This document shows, in pieces, positions 20,954-31,295 of a DNA stretch of 64,000 bases. Numbering within the stretch: the stretch's first letter is position 1; each line of letters begins with the position of its first letter. This DNA is from Amorphophallus konjac (taxonomy: Eukaryota > Streptophyta > Magnoliopsida > Alismatales > Araceae). The notes under the pieces are model-generated. The model did no database searches. It was not told the DNA's origin and saw only the letters and a program-made list of their open reading frames with translations. The stretch is from the NCBI GenBank assembly GCA_022559845.1, contig CM040118.1:443174053-443238052 (forward strand). Reading direction: 5' to 3'. The position numbers and the translations under genes were made by a program.

Positions 20954-22366
20954 ATGGAAGGAGAGTCTTCCCGCGTTATGAAGAGGAGCAGGCCTAGCAG
21001 CGAGATCAGGCGACTCTCCGACCTCGAGGGTCATCTGAGTGGGACGATCATGTCGCATATGGTAAGCTGATTCTTTTCAAATTTCTCCACGTGAACCTTC
21101 TTCTTACTTCCTTCATTTCTTCTTCTTTCTTTTCTCTTCTAGCCATATCCACTCTTCCTAGGCCCGAGGAAGTTTTCCAAATTACCATGGCTTTCAAAGT
21201 TAACTTCCAACATATCCATCGGCATGAGGGCCATACTCTCGAAGTGGCATCTGTAGGGGCTCCTTATTCACGTCAAACACTACGAGAAGATTCGTATGGA
21301 CTGGGCGGCTATGGGCACACTAGTGGAGATCTGGCATCCCCAGACCCACACTTTTATCTTCCCGACCTTCGAGGCGACCATCCTCCTCGAGGAGGTGGAA
21401 CTTCTGCTTAGATTGAAGAAATTCAAGAGTGACGGGAAAGTGAAGGCTATGCGGATGCTGACACGGGGGACTTCTGAAAGCGTCCTTGGAAGCTTCATGC
21501 CGCCCGACGTAGCCCGAAAGGTTCGTACTCAAAAGGGAATTGATTTGCAAAAGCTCGCGGAATGGGTCATGGAGGCCCTGAGAGGGTTACCAGACGATGA
21601 CTATTTGGAGAAAATCATGAAAGGGTTCACCATTTGTCTGGCGGGTGCTCTCTTGTTTCCTTATACCGACAACATGGTGGAGGAAGACCAACTGAGTGCT
21701 ATCTGCGGGATCTGGCGTGGAAAGAGGGTGGGACCCGCTATCCTTGCCTACCTATATAGTGGCCTTACTGCCTCGAGCATGGGTAAGCCTCCTTTTGGTT
21801 GCGCACTTGTCCTGAATTGCTAGCTGGATTTGCATTTCAAGTTTGATCACCGTGAGGGAATGCCAACTGCTTCGAAGCTTTTCCAACAAAGCCCGCTTCA
21901 TCAAAAAGCCGACGTGTTAGGCTTTGGTGGCACTGTAGCGAACCGTGTTCCGTGGCTGAAGAAATGTGAAGACTGGCGGTCTCACTTTCGAATCGTGACA
22001 CAAAGCTTCTTCTCTTGCGCACCGGCATGCTTACTCCTGCTTGAGCTCCTCATGAGGTCTTCTTGTGAAGTTGATCTCCAACTGATTGGTGCGACCGAGT
22101 TTGTCCTCTACAACGCGCATCGGTGCTGCCTCCAGATCGGCATTCCACGTCATTCGTTCCCACTACCGACTGGCATCGTTCCTTTGAAGAAGAGAGAGTT
22201 GGGCACTAAAGCGGATGCGAAGGAAGCGAAGGCCGTCAAAGCACCCTGGAATACAAGTGTTGCGGGAAAGGCCTTAGCGCATGTGGGGGAAGAATGCGAG
22301 CTGTGGAGAGCTTATGTAACCGAACTGGGGAAGTTAAGGCCTAAGGCGCCTAAGCCCCTGATGTAG
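20954..22366 (+). pseudogene. DUF7745-like gene carried in gypsy-2 LTR (left copy)
   Basis: Exon 1 (20954-21061) encodes 36 residues, MEGESSRVMKRSR to GTIMSHM, and ends at a consensus donor GTAAGC. A pyrimidine-rich acceptor lies downstream; TCTGTAG at about 21255 would restore the frame. The main domain reads IWHPQTHTFIFPTFEATILLEE, GALLFPYTDNM, PAILAYLYSGL and PPFGCALVL, then HFKFDH, WRSHF and CRLQIG-like motifs. This order resembles the DUF7745 proteins often found in plant transposons, whose function is unknown. A TAG at 21821-21823 stands where the family usually has Trp, and the frame continues to 22366 (ending PKAPKPLM). It shares its exon 1 design with PMD gene 3. The alternative is a diverged PMD protein. 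Confidence 0.6.
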
Positions 22367-23010
22367 CTCGTTCTGCTTCCTGATGGAATAAAATCTGGCA
22401 TTTTGATGTTTTGGACCACGTTCCCTTTGTTATGATTTTTATTTTTCCGTTTTTCTATTTTTGTGTTTTCTTTCTTTTTATGTACCTATTTATTCATAAT
22501 ATGATCATATGTAAATATACATATTAAAAAAAAAATTTAATGGGGGCGTCCAAGGGCCTGGACGCCTCCAATTTTTTATTATTATTTTATTTAGGAGCAT
22601 CCAAGGGTCTGGACGCCCTTAGTTTTTCTTTTTTTTATTTTGTTTAATTTTTGTTTGGGGGCGTCCAAGGGCCTGGACGCCCCTAGTTTTTCTTTTTTTT
22701 TTGTTTAATTTTTGTTTGGGGGCGTCCAAGGGCCTAGACGCCCCTAGATTTTCTTTTTTTTTTTGTTTAATTTTTGTTTGGGGGCGTCCAAGGGCCTGGA
22801 CGCCCCTAGATTTTCTTTTTTTTATTTTGTTTAATTTTTGTTTGGGGGTGTCCAAGGGCCTGGACGCCCCTAGATTTTTTTTTATTTTGTTTAATTTTTG
22901 TTTGGGGGCGTCCAGGCGCCTGGACGCCCCTATTTGTTTTTGAATTTTCGAAAAAAATGAAAAAGTGGGGGCGTCCAGGCGCCTGGACGCCCCAAAAAAG
23001 GGTGATTTAT
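22367..23010. other. Spacer between DUF7745-like gene and PMD gene 1
   Basis: T-rich DNA with palindrome cluster 2. No gene is seen. It ends at the TATA box of PMD gene 1. Confidence 0.6.
22541..22993. repeat. Palindrome cluster 2 (eight copies, ~62-bp spacing)
   Basis: Eight copies of a related palindrome with GGGGGCGTCC arms, most spaced 61-63 bp apart by a T-rich spacer (TTTTGTTTAATTTTTGTTT). Those at 22905-22930 and 22968-22993 are perfect 26-bp palindromes with centre CAGGCGCCTG. The cluster lies between the DUF7745-like gene and the TATA box of PMD gene 1. Frames through it are low complexity. Confidence 0.88.
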
Positions 23011-23018
23011 TATATAAA
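23011..23018 (+). promoter_or_regulatory. TATA box of PMD gene 1
   Basis: TATATAAA lies 89 bases before the ATG at 23100 and 18 bases after the last palindrome of cluster 2. The position and sequence fit a plant core promoter. Confidence 0.6.
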
Positions 23019-23099
23019 GGGGGGCCTCACCACCCCTTTCCACTTCTACTGTTCATTCTGACGACTTGTTCACTCCAAACGACCCATTCCCAGTTCCCA

Positions 23100-26000
23100 A
23101 TGGAGCAAGGAGGCCCGAGCCAGGGTGGGGAGAAGCGGAAACGACGGGCTCGTCGTCCGAGGAGGCTCAGAGATGACGCCGAGGAGGCTGCCGTGGCGGA
23201 GGAGATTGCCGTGGAGGAGGAGGCTCCTCTTTTGGCGGTGGAGGACCCTGCGGACGCTGGTGACGCGGGAGAGGATTAGCACGATCCGGTAAGCCCCTTA
23301 GACTTCCATTCTATTGGTTCACTGGGCTAAACGGGAGGACGAGAGGCTGTGTGGAGAACGCCGGGGCGTGAGGGAAGGCGGAGTCCAGGTGCCTGGACGC
23401 CTCCACATTTTCTTTTTTTTCTTTTTATCTATTTATTTATAAAATAAGATTAAAAATAAGGAGGCGTCCAAGGCTTGGGATGCCTCCATGATAATATATA
23501 TTATTTTATTTATTTTTGTTTTTGTTTTATTTTTGGGTTTTTCTAAAAGTAAAATAAAGAAAATAAAGAGGAGGCGTCCAAGGGGTTGGACGCCTCGAAG
23601 AAAACATAAATATTTTTTAAAAATAAAATAAAAAATAAAATAAATAAGTAGCATATACAGTGTTATTATTTATTACTATCCATGCTGCTGATGTGTTGCC
23701 CTGTTGGTTTTGTGGTGTGCAGGGCGTGATGAAGGGCCGGATCAGCTGGTCTCTAGTGGTGGCAGCGTACAGTGGGCTGCCAGACTTCCAGAGGGCGCGT
23801 GTAGACGCCATGGGCTTTGGAGCCTTCCTCAGGATCGAGCCCTTCCGGCTCGACCTTCCTCTTATCCAAGCATTGAGGGAGCGGTGTCATGCGCCGAGTC
23901 GGGCGTTTCTGATGCCCTGGGGGCACATGGTGCCGACGCTTGAAGACGTAGCTCGGATCACCGGGCTACGAGTTGACGGAGAGGCAGTCAGCGGGGTCAC
24001 CTACCCCGACAACCGAGAGAGTGCCCTGGACCTACTGTGGTTAGAGACGAGCGTGACCGACAGAGACAGTAGGGTAGTCAGCCGAGTGGAGATTATGGAG
24101 GCGCTCGGATTTGTTGACCCGCGCCAGTGAGTTAGCGAGACTGGAGCGGAGTTTCTGGCACGACTGGAAGGAGATGCCCGTGCAGCTTTCACCCAGGACC
24201 TGAGCGAGCGGGAGCTGGTGGATCTAGACCTCCGGAGGTTCCTCTTCTTCTTCCTGGGCCGCCTTCTGCTGGGGACGAAGGGTGATGGCATCCACTGCCG
24301 CTTCCTTGGGATCCTGGCGGACCTTGACAGAGTGGGGCACTACGCGTGGGGAGCGGCTCTGCTTGCCCATTTGATTGCTGATCTCTCCCAGACTTCAGAG
24401 AGGGAGACGACAGTCAGTGGCTTCGCACCTTTTCTCCAGGTACACAATTTATTTATGCATTTTACCGTAGTTAAATATGCAATTACTCATGCTAATGATG
24501 TATGATGGATGCAGGTGTGGAGTTATTACTACTTCCCGATGGGGAGGGCCAGGCAGGGGAACAGGAGAGCCGTTCCTCTAGCACGATAGTGGAGGCCGGT
24601 CGTGGTAGCGGCACCACACAGCTACCAGCTGGCGTCACTTCGTCGGGAGCTGAGCGAGTATCCCGAGGCCATGGTATGATGGTATGATTTCTTTGTATTT
24701 TTTATGCATGCGACTCAATTAACCTATCATGATGCATGTGTGGCGATGCAGGTGGTGTGGAGACCCTACCTGGGCATGGGCGACGCTGGCCAGCCTTGGG
24801 TTGTAGCGGGTCTTCCTCGTTTCGGGCGGGACGTGTGGGTCCATTGCCTGAACGAGATCGAGCCGCTTCGGCTGAGGCTGGTTATGAGGACGTTGGGGCT
24901 GGCCCAAGAGTGGGTCGATGTAGATGAGCCGGTCCGCATCAGGCGGAAGACCAAGGGGAAGGCGAAGATCGTGGACTGGCGTACTCGCTTCCTGGCACAG
25001 TACCAGGACTAGCAGCAGGGCGGGGTCCCAATGGTGTCCCATGTACAGGACAGTACTGATTACCTGAGACGGTACCGGGCTACGTACGGGGACCGCCTCT
25101 TCCTTGGTGGTATGGCAGGGGTAAGTGTGAAATGAAAACGCTTCACTCTTCTATGTATATATGCATGTGACACTAACTTATGTGCAATGCAGGATGCTCG
25201 TGATAACATGATCGCCGAGCTGAGGGCCCAGCTGGCAGACGCCAGGCGGCAGTTGGTGGCCATCCGACAGGAGTTGGAGATCCTGGTGAGTCTATACAAT
25301 GCATTTTTGTGACCTGGATTTTTGATACTTGGCCTCTGACTGTCGTTTGCTCTGTGTTTCAGCGGGCCCACCAGATAGCTGCAGCCGGGACGGCTGGTGG
25401 AGCGGGTTCCAGTTCGTGGGGCCCTCCCCCGGAGATCTCTGCCCTTCAGGAGCAGCTGGCGTATGCGGTGGCTCGGGCCGAGGAGGCCGAGCGTGACCGC
25501 GAGGCTCGAGTGAGTGCCTACTTGGCCCTGACCCTCTTTCTAGCTGCTTTCCTTCTATCACTGCTCTCACACGGTGCATGCGTGCTTCGACAGGTGGCCG
25601 AGATTCGGGAGGCCCTGGCTCATGCTGTTCGTGCCGAGCAGGAGCGCGATGCTCGGGTGGCGGAGCGTGACGCCCGGATTGTGGAGCTGGAGGAGGAGCG
25701 GCGACGGGAGGCTGGGGAGCTTCCTCGTGACGTGCTGGATTTGCGTATCGCGCTCGAACTGTCGAGGAGGGAGGCGATGCGGGAGAGAGAGGAGAGGGAG
25801 AGAGAGGACAGAGAGAGAGAGGACAGAGAGAGAGGACAAGAGGGTGGAGCTACTGCGAGATTGGGACGAGAGGAGGGCTCTGGAGGCCCAGCTGATGGAG
25901 CTCCGATTGAGTATCCGCACGGCGGAGGGGAGGCTTCGAGAGAGCGAGGAGCGGTACCAGAGGGCGAAGGAACGCGGGGCGCGACTTCGTTAGTCTGGTT

Positions 26001-26166
26001 CTTTTTCCATGGGCAGCTATCTGGTTTCTTCGGCCGAGGAGCGTCATCGTGCCTTCGAGGCTGGGGTGCCACCGCAGGGCGAGGCGAGCACGGCTTCTCA
26101 GGGTTCACAGAGGTTGCAGAGGCCCCCTAGGGATCCCCGTCAGAGGAGGGAGGAGAGAGATGACTA
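23100..26166 (+). pseudogene. PMD gene 1: plant mobile domain protein with C-terminal coiled coil
   Basis: Seven exons fit GT-AG rules: 23100-23288, 23723-24439, 24515-24673, 24752-25120, 25193-25285, 25363-25509 and 25594 to the stop at 26164-26166. Exon 2 carries the plant mobile domain (PF10536 type): FLRIEPFRLDLPLIQALRER, AFLMPWGHMVPTLEDVARI and GLRVDGEAVSGV. Exons 3-4 have PMGRAR, WVHCLNEIEPLRLRLV and EWVDVDEP. The rest is a Glu/Arg/Ala coiled coil. PMD proteins include Arabidopsis MAIN and MAIL1, needed for silencing and development, and many transposon-borne relatives. Stops are TAG 23277, TGA 24128 and TAG 25010, and a GA-repeat frameshift lies near 25830. PMD gene 3 has Trp at the third stop site. 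Confidence 0.8.
23376..23600. repeat. Palindrome cluster 3 (three copies) inside intron 1 of PMD gene 1
   Basis: Copies at about 23376, 23460 and 23571 have GGAGGCGTCCA arms, each followed by a T- or A-rich run. Two degenerate relatives lie at about 26398 and 26785, around the start of PMD gene 2. Confidence 0.75.
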
Positions 26167-26522
26167 GGAGGGTGATGGCGAGAGTTAGAGAGTTGCTTGT
26201 ACACTCCACCCTCCTTACTGCATGATGTACTTTCGACTATTATATGAAATGAAAATGGCTTTCTTGTGTTGTGTGTATCTTTCCTCTCTCACTTTTCTGC
26301 TGCACCGAGTTGTTTCGAGGCATGTCTTACGAGACTTTGCCCTGAACAGCGGGGAACTGCACTTTGCACGGGGGGATTCTGTTTCCTTTCTCCCTTTTTG
26401 GGCGCGTCCAGGCGCGAGGACGCGTCTTAATCCTTGAATTCAAATTTAAAGTGCCGGGTGGCCTTTCTTCTCCCGTGCCTTACCCGCAAACGAACCCGCC
26501 TTTGTCTTCTTCCCCTCAATCG

Positions 26523-27518
26523 ATGGAGTTTGGCGGTCCGGACAACAGCGAAGGTGGAGAGGGACGCGGGACCCCTCGCCTGAGGAGGGACGCGCCAGAG
26601 CACGGAACGGCGTCCATGGAGGAGGAAGGGCCGCTTCGGGCCCCCGAGGGACCCGAGGGGCCCAATGGCGCGGAAGGAAGTGAACACGGCTTGGTGAGTG
26701 CTTTGGTTTCCCCTTCTTTGATCTATTTTGAGTTTTGAAGCGAGCCGTGGGGGGAAAAGGTTTCGGCGAGTGTTGCACTCAAATGATGGACGTGTCCTAG
26801 ACAGGGGACGCATTCTTTGTTATGATGCAAGGCCCTTCTTTCTTGGTGCAGGACATGGCGAGGACCCTGGGCCTGACCGATGAGTGGGCGAGTGCAGACG
26901 AGCCGAGTAGTGTCAGGAAGGAGAGTCGCGGCAAGGCGAAGCTCGAGGATTGGCGCATACGTCTCCCTGGATAGCAAGGGAGCGTACTGGTGCAGGATAG
27001 TGCCGACTTCCTGTGGCAGCAGAGAGAGAGTTATGCGGGGCTTCCCCAAGCCAGGGATACGCACGACGTCAACGGCTCTCGTTCCCAATTAGCCGAGGTC
27101 AGGCGGCAACTGGCCGCCACTCAACAGGAACTGTCGCTCCTGGTAAGCTAAGGGCTGCATCTTCTTTTTTTAAATGTGGAGCTTAGCTGACTGCTGTTGT
27201 TTGTTCGTTCCAGCATTCCCAGCAGACAGCGATGGTGGGAGTGACCGGCGATGCATCTTCCAGTTCCTCGGCCCCTTTTCTCGAGATTGCCTCCCTCCGG
27301 GAGCAACTTGCTGGTGCCGTGGCTTGGGCTGCCCGGGCGGAAGAGGAGCGTGATGCCTAGGTGGCGACTGTAGCAGAGCTGTGACATCGCGGTGAGGAGA
27401 GACCTTCTCTAGACATCCTAGAGTTAAGGGTTCTTCTGCAGATGATGAGGAGAGAGGCAGAGAGAGAGAAAGCCGAGAGAAGGTCCGAGCGACAGCGGGA
27501 TCAGACCGAGAGGAGGGC
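26523..27518 (+). pseudogene. PMD gene 2, first part: PMD-family gene lacking the PMD core
   Basis: Exon 1 (26523-26693) encodes an acidic, Gly/Glu-rich leader starting MEFGGPDNSEGGEGRG. The next exon (26852-27142) begins at RTLGLTDEWASADEP, equivalent to RTLGLAQEWVDVDEP late in exon 4 of PMD gene 1, so the exons that hold the mobile domain are absent. A third exon starts at 27214 (HSQQTAMVGVTG) and leads into the Arg/Glu coiled coil. Stops occur at about 26972, 27358 and 27382. Gypsy-3 interrupts the coding region after ERR at 27518. Confidence 0.72.
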
Positions 27519-29806
27519 TGGTGCGGACACCCGAGCAGTTGATCGGCACGATACGCCGAGCCACCGGTACCGCACACGGTGCACGACACGAGCCACCTCA
27601 GCGTCCATCTGGCTCGGAGACAGCCTGGAGACTCCGCCTTGAGCCTCCCCATTTATTATATTTAGCTAGACTTTATGTGTGTGTAATTTGTATTTATTTC
27701 GTCTCATTCGGTTTGCCATTTTGATTGTAATAGGGGCTTATGTGCAATTTGGACCCCATGGGCCCCACGGGCCCCCCAGGCCCCATCCCATTGGGCCACC
27801 TCAGTCTAGGGTCCCACGTGGGGTCAGTCAACATGCCACATGGAGGCATCTAGAAGTTTGAATGGTAAAAGGACACATGGGGGACAAGTGGCTTGAAAAG
27901 TCCACATTTTGGCCACCCACCCCACCTACCATGTCAAGCTTGTCCCTCTAGTCAATGGTGCGCCCCTCCCCTTGTATTTTTTTATTTTTGTGTGTGTGTG
28001 TGTGTCTCATGCCATCCCAGCCCTTCATCTCCCACTCCTAGATCCTACGGTTGTGGATGGATGTCAGATGTAACCTATTTAAGCTTGTATTTTACATTTT
28101 AGTAGAATTAATGCCATTTGAACTTGGAAAATTGCTTGAACAAAGGCCTAGGCCGCCCCCCTATCCCCCTTGAAGCTGTGAAGGCTTACCTCTGGAGGTG
28201 TGACTCCTCCCCTTATCATTCCGGTCACCGTCGCCGCCGCCACGAGCCGCCACCGCACCGCCATCATCTTCATCGGAGTTCTGCCCGCGCAGTACCACAG
28301 CAACTTCTACGAAATTCCCAACTCAGCCAAGAGCTCTAATCGACCTGGGGATTTTACTGGAGGTTCCATAGGTGTCACGGATGTCCCAAAAACATTGGTT
28401 TGTCATTCAGATCCCGTTTCATAATTTTTGATTTTCGTTCCCTCTTTCATTCTAGTTCTGCCAAAGTTCTGTCCAGGTTCCCATCCGCCCTACGTTTCAA
28501 GTCTTAGGTCCCCTTTTTGATTTTCTTTGGTTCGCCCAATTTTACTTGGTGTTCCTTGCATCCACCCCTTCGTCCACCATTTTTTTTAATTTTTGGTTCG
28601 TCCATTTCATATTTTCTAAAAATCGTTCTCCGTCCCAACTATAGTTCTGTCCCCCAGTTCCCAGATCTGACCACTAGTCACTCCCAAAATCATATCAAAT
28701 CGCCACCACCTCCAAATCAAATTCCAAAAATATTCCCAGTTCCGTGGTTTGATCTCCTACAACTTTGAAGAAGCGCTCAAGAGCTGAATCGGAGTTTTAC
28801 TAGACAGTCAACGGTGGTTCTTAGACAAGTGCCCTGTAGCTCTGAGATTTCGGTTACTATACAACAGAGACTTGTAAATTCAATAAAGTTCTGATCCGAC
28901 CAGATCCAGTAGATCTCTCTGGGTCTAGATTAAAGCATTTCAAGAGAGCTTTCCAACAATAGCTCATGCGTCCCGATCCGACGTCGGGATTGCTCGCAGT
29001 GGCCATTTTCGCCGGAGCGCGCGCCGGAAGACAACAACCAAAATCCGTGGACAGCTAGTTCAAAGCTTGGGAATCGGGACCGATCGACCCCCGATCGGTG
29101 TTCCCGGCCGACCGCCGTCCGTGGAGGCGCGCCACCAGGGGTCACCATCATAGTGGGTCCCACCCCCACAGATCCAGAGGACAGCGCCGTCCGTGGGCCC
29201 CGCGGGCCCGCAGAACCCGCCGTTCGGAAAGCACGAAAACGCGGAGTTCGTCACCGCCGGGCGACATCAAGATGCTGCCCGTCAACCCGAGTTGCGTGAT
29301 TCCCGGGCCCTACATGTGACATTTTACCTCCCTGCGTGGAGTGGGTCAAATTATTGTATTGCTGTAATATTGTTTACCCGGGAGTCCGTGATTCGACAGG
29401 GGTTGTCTTCGCCACGCCGGGTGCGTGGAGGTAATGGTCCGAACCTCTTGGCGTTCATTTGCTTAGCTAGTATACGGTCTTTTGCTGCTGCCGAGATTGT
29501 AGGTACTAGCCCGTGTGTCCATGTCACCGCTATGAGAGTGAGAGTGACCCGTCCCGTGACTCGATCCGAGTCTGGAAGTTGAGTCGGACTACCCTTGACC
29601 TCTGCCGGTTCCTTAACCGCGCACGGTCCGCGCTTTCCCTCGCTTGGGACGACGAGTGAGCTTCCACTTCTGTTAGCGACGTTTGGCCACTAGGAGCTCA
29701 TAGTGTCGGGCTTACTGTCTCCCTGGTGTGTGCTGCTGGTCGCGTCTTCATCTAGAGTCCGAGGGTGGCACCTAATAGTGTCGTCTCCCGTGTCCGTCCC
29801 GCATCA
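27519..29806 (+). repeat. gypsy-3 5' LTR
   Basis: TG...CA ends, 2288 bp. A TATTTAAG box (28076-28083) is a plausible core promoter. A (TG)n run lies near 27990. ORFs across 28100-29580 are on both strands, shared by both LTRs and not protein-like. Confidence 0.92.
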
Positions 29807-29809
29807 GGT

Positions 29810-29821
29810 TGGTATCAGAGA
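29810..29821 (+). promoter_or_regulatory. gypsy-3 primer binding site
   Basis: TGGTATCAGAGA begins four bases after the LTR end and matches the plant initiator Met-tRNA site at the first 11 positions. Confidence 0.88.
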
Positions 29822-30083
29822 CAGTCGAGTCTAGGGTAGTTATTGCATAAGTCTTGCATGCATCATGGTCTAAGTCGAGTCTAGGATCATCATTATTTTC
29901 AAAACAAAAAAAAAGAATGTTTTCAAATTGCATTTGCACCCTTTATTCGGTATCTTAAAAGGTGTTGTCCGAACGTTAGGCTACGCCTACCGGGAGGTCG
30001 CACACTTGCAGGAGTGATCTTCGGATCGATTAACTCCGCCCCGTACCGGATATTGGTTTAGGTCTAAGTGCATTGTCTAGTGT

Positions 30084-31295
30084 GTGTTTGCATTAGTCGG
30101 TTTGTCTTGTCTCTTGTCATCATGCCCATCTTGTAGTTCCAAGTTTCTCATAGAGTCCCAATCACTCGGGCAATATGGCCGTTGGTCTACCCATGGGCTG
30201 GGCAACCATCCTCTCCCCTTCCGTAGGCCCGAAGCCTCGGATTTTTATGGCTCTAATGACCCGGGCGACTACCTCAATTGGGAGGCTACCATGGACAAAT
30301 ATTTTGAATGCTACACCATGTCCGATGCCATGCAAGTTAGTTTTGTCCGAGAGAGGCTTGTCCACAAAGCCGCCTGGAAATGGGAGAGCATTGAGCGCAT
30401 GAGAGAGGTTAGGAGGCAAAGGCCCATCGAGTCGTGGCATGAGATGAAGGACGAACTTAGGAAGGTCTACCTACCCGGCCCGGTCACCTCCAACCGACCC
30501 CACCCAATCACATCCACCCAAGGGGGCCATAATCGGAGGCAACGCGCCGCACATGTAGAAGAGCCTAGGTCCACGACTAAGCCGAGTTCATATGGGAGAG
30601 TCCACCACATTACTCCTACTCCACACCCCACCATTGCCGAACTCTTCCAAATCATTTTGGATAAAGTGGATAGGAAGTGTGATTATATTGAATCCCTGCT
30701 TCCCCCTTGCCTACCTCCTAGCCGAGATAGAACCAAGCATGAGCATAAGGAGGTAGCCGCCGGTAGTCCCAACCCAGTGCAATCTATGGCTCCATCCCAA
30801 GGTCCTCTCCCCATCATAGTGGATCCTCTTTCCCCACCCACGAGAGCTCCATTGCCTACACCCCATGTCCGTCAGGAGGATAAGGGTAAGGGTCCGCTTA
30901 TCAAGGAGCGAAGAGGATCACGACAGCAGTGTTATCGCTGCCAAGGGTTTGGCCACTTTGCCGGACAGTGTCCCACCCGGACATCTCTAGCCCTAGGGGA
31001 CAAAAAGGTTGGAGAAGCCTCACTCTCTGATCTTTATTTGGAGCCCTCTCAGCCAGAGCTACCCGTGTTTTTAACGGGAAAGCTACTCATAGCCGAGCCA
31101 CTCTTTAGCTGGCTTAGGATAGGTTTGGTCCCATCTCCCCTCCCATCTATGGACCCTATCCTACCTCTGGTGCCAATCCATTCATTTCATACCACTTTTC
31201 GGTCTAGTCACCATGTGGATACATTGGATGACCTTCTTAAAGGGTTAGACCGGCAGTGGACATTTACGCACTTGTTTGCTCCAGGCTTCGACTGA
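30084..31295 (+). pseudogene. gag: gypsy-3 gag (capsid and one zinc knuckle)
   Basis: The frame contains a retrotransposon gag core, FYGSNDPGDYLNWEATMDKYF to WHEMKDELRKVYLP, and a CCHC knuckle CYRCQGFGHFAGQC (about 30930-30975), typical of plant chromoviruses. The usual segment just after the capsid core (YYRDLYQ-type) is missing. No ATG is found in frame before the core; an ATG at 30175 is in another frame, so the start is probably frameshifted. The frame ends at 31293-31295. Confidence 0.75.

Larger units (their letters stand above)
17696..22276 (-). repeat. gypsy-2 left (3') LTR, at least to 22276
   Basis: The start is defined by the copia-2/gypsy-2 boundary and by identity with the right LTR. 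Only the part matched by 57990-62495 can be called LTR with confidence; the true inner end lies further right and is unknown. It contains the six-unit 94-bp repeat, five palindromes (19006-19515) and the DUF7745-like gene at 20954. About 13 substitutions separate it from the right LTR over 19080-22276, but the first 1.3 kb differs more. Confidence 0.75.

Noticed and set aside
22619..22943. Frames with repeated GASKGLDAP or QALGRPQTK units
   Set aside because: They are translations of the 62-bp palindrome repeat in both directions and not plausible proteins.
23406..23425. Inner end of the gypsy-2 left LTR at CCTCCACA followed by TTTTCTTTTTTTTC
   Set aside because: It would give a TG start and purine tract on the minus strand, but there is no second LTR copy reaching this point to confirm it and similar T-runs are common nearby.
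29193..29582. 129-codon frame in gypsy-3 LTR (also 34409-34798)
   Set aside because: It lies in LTR sequence, is open on both strands because of high GC, and shows no domain.
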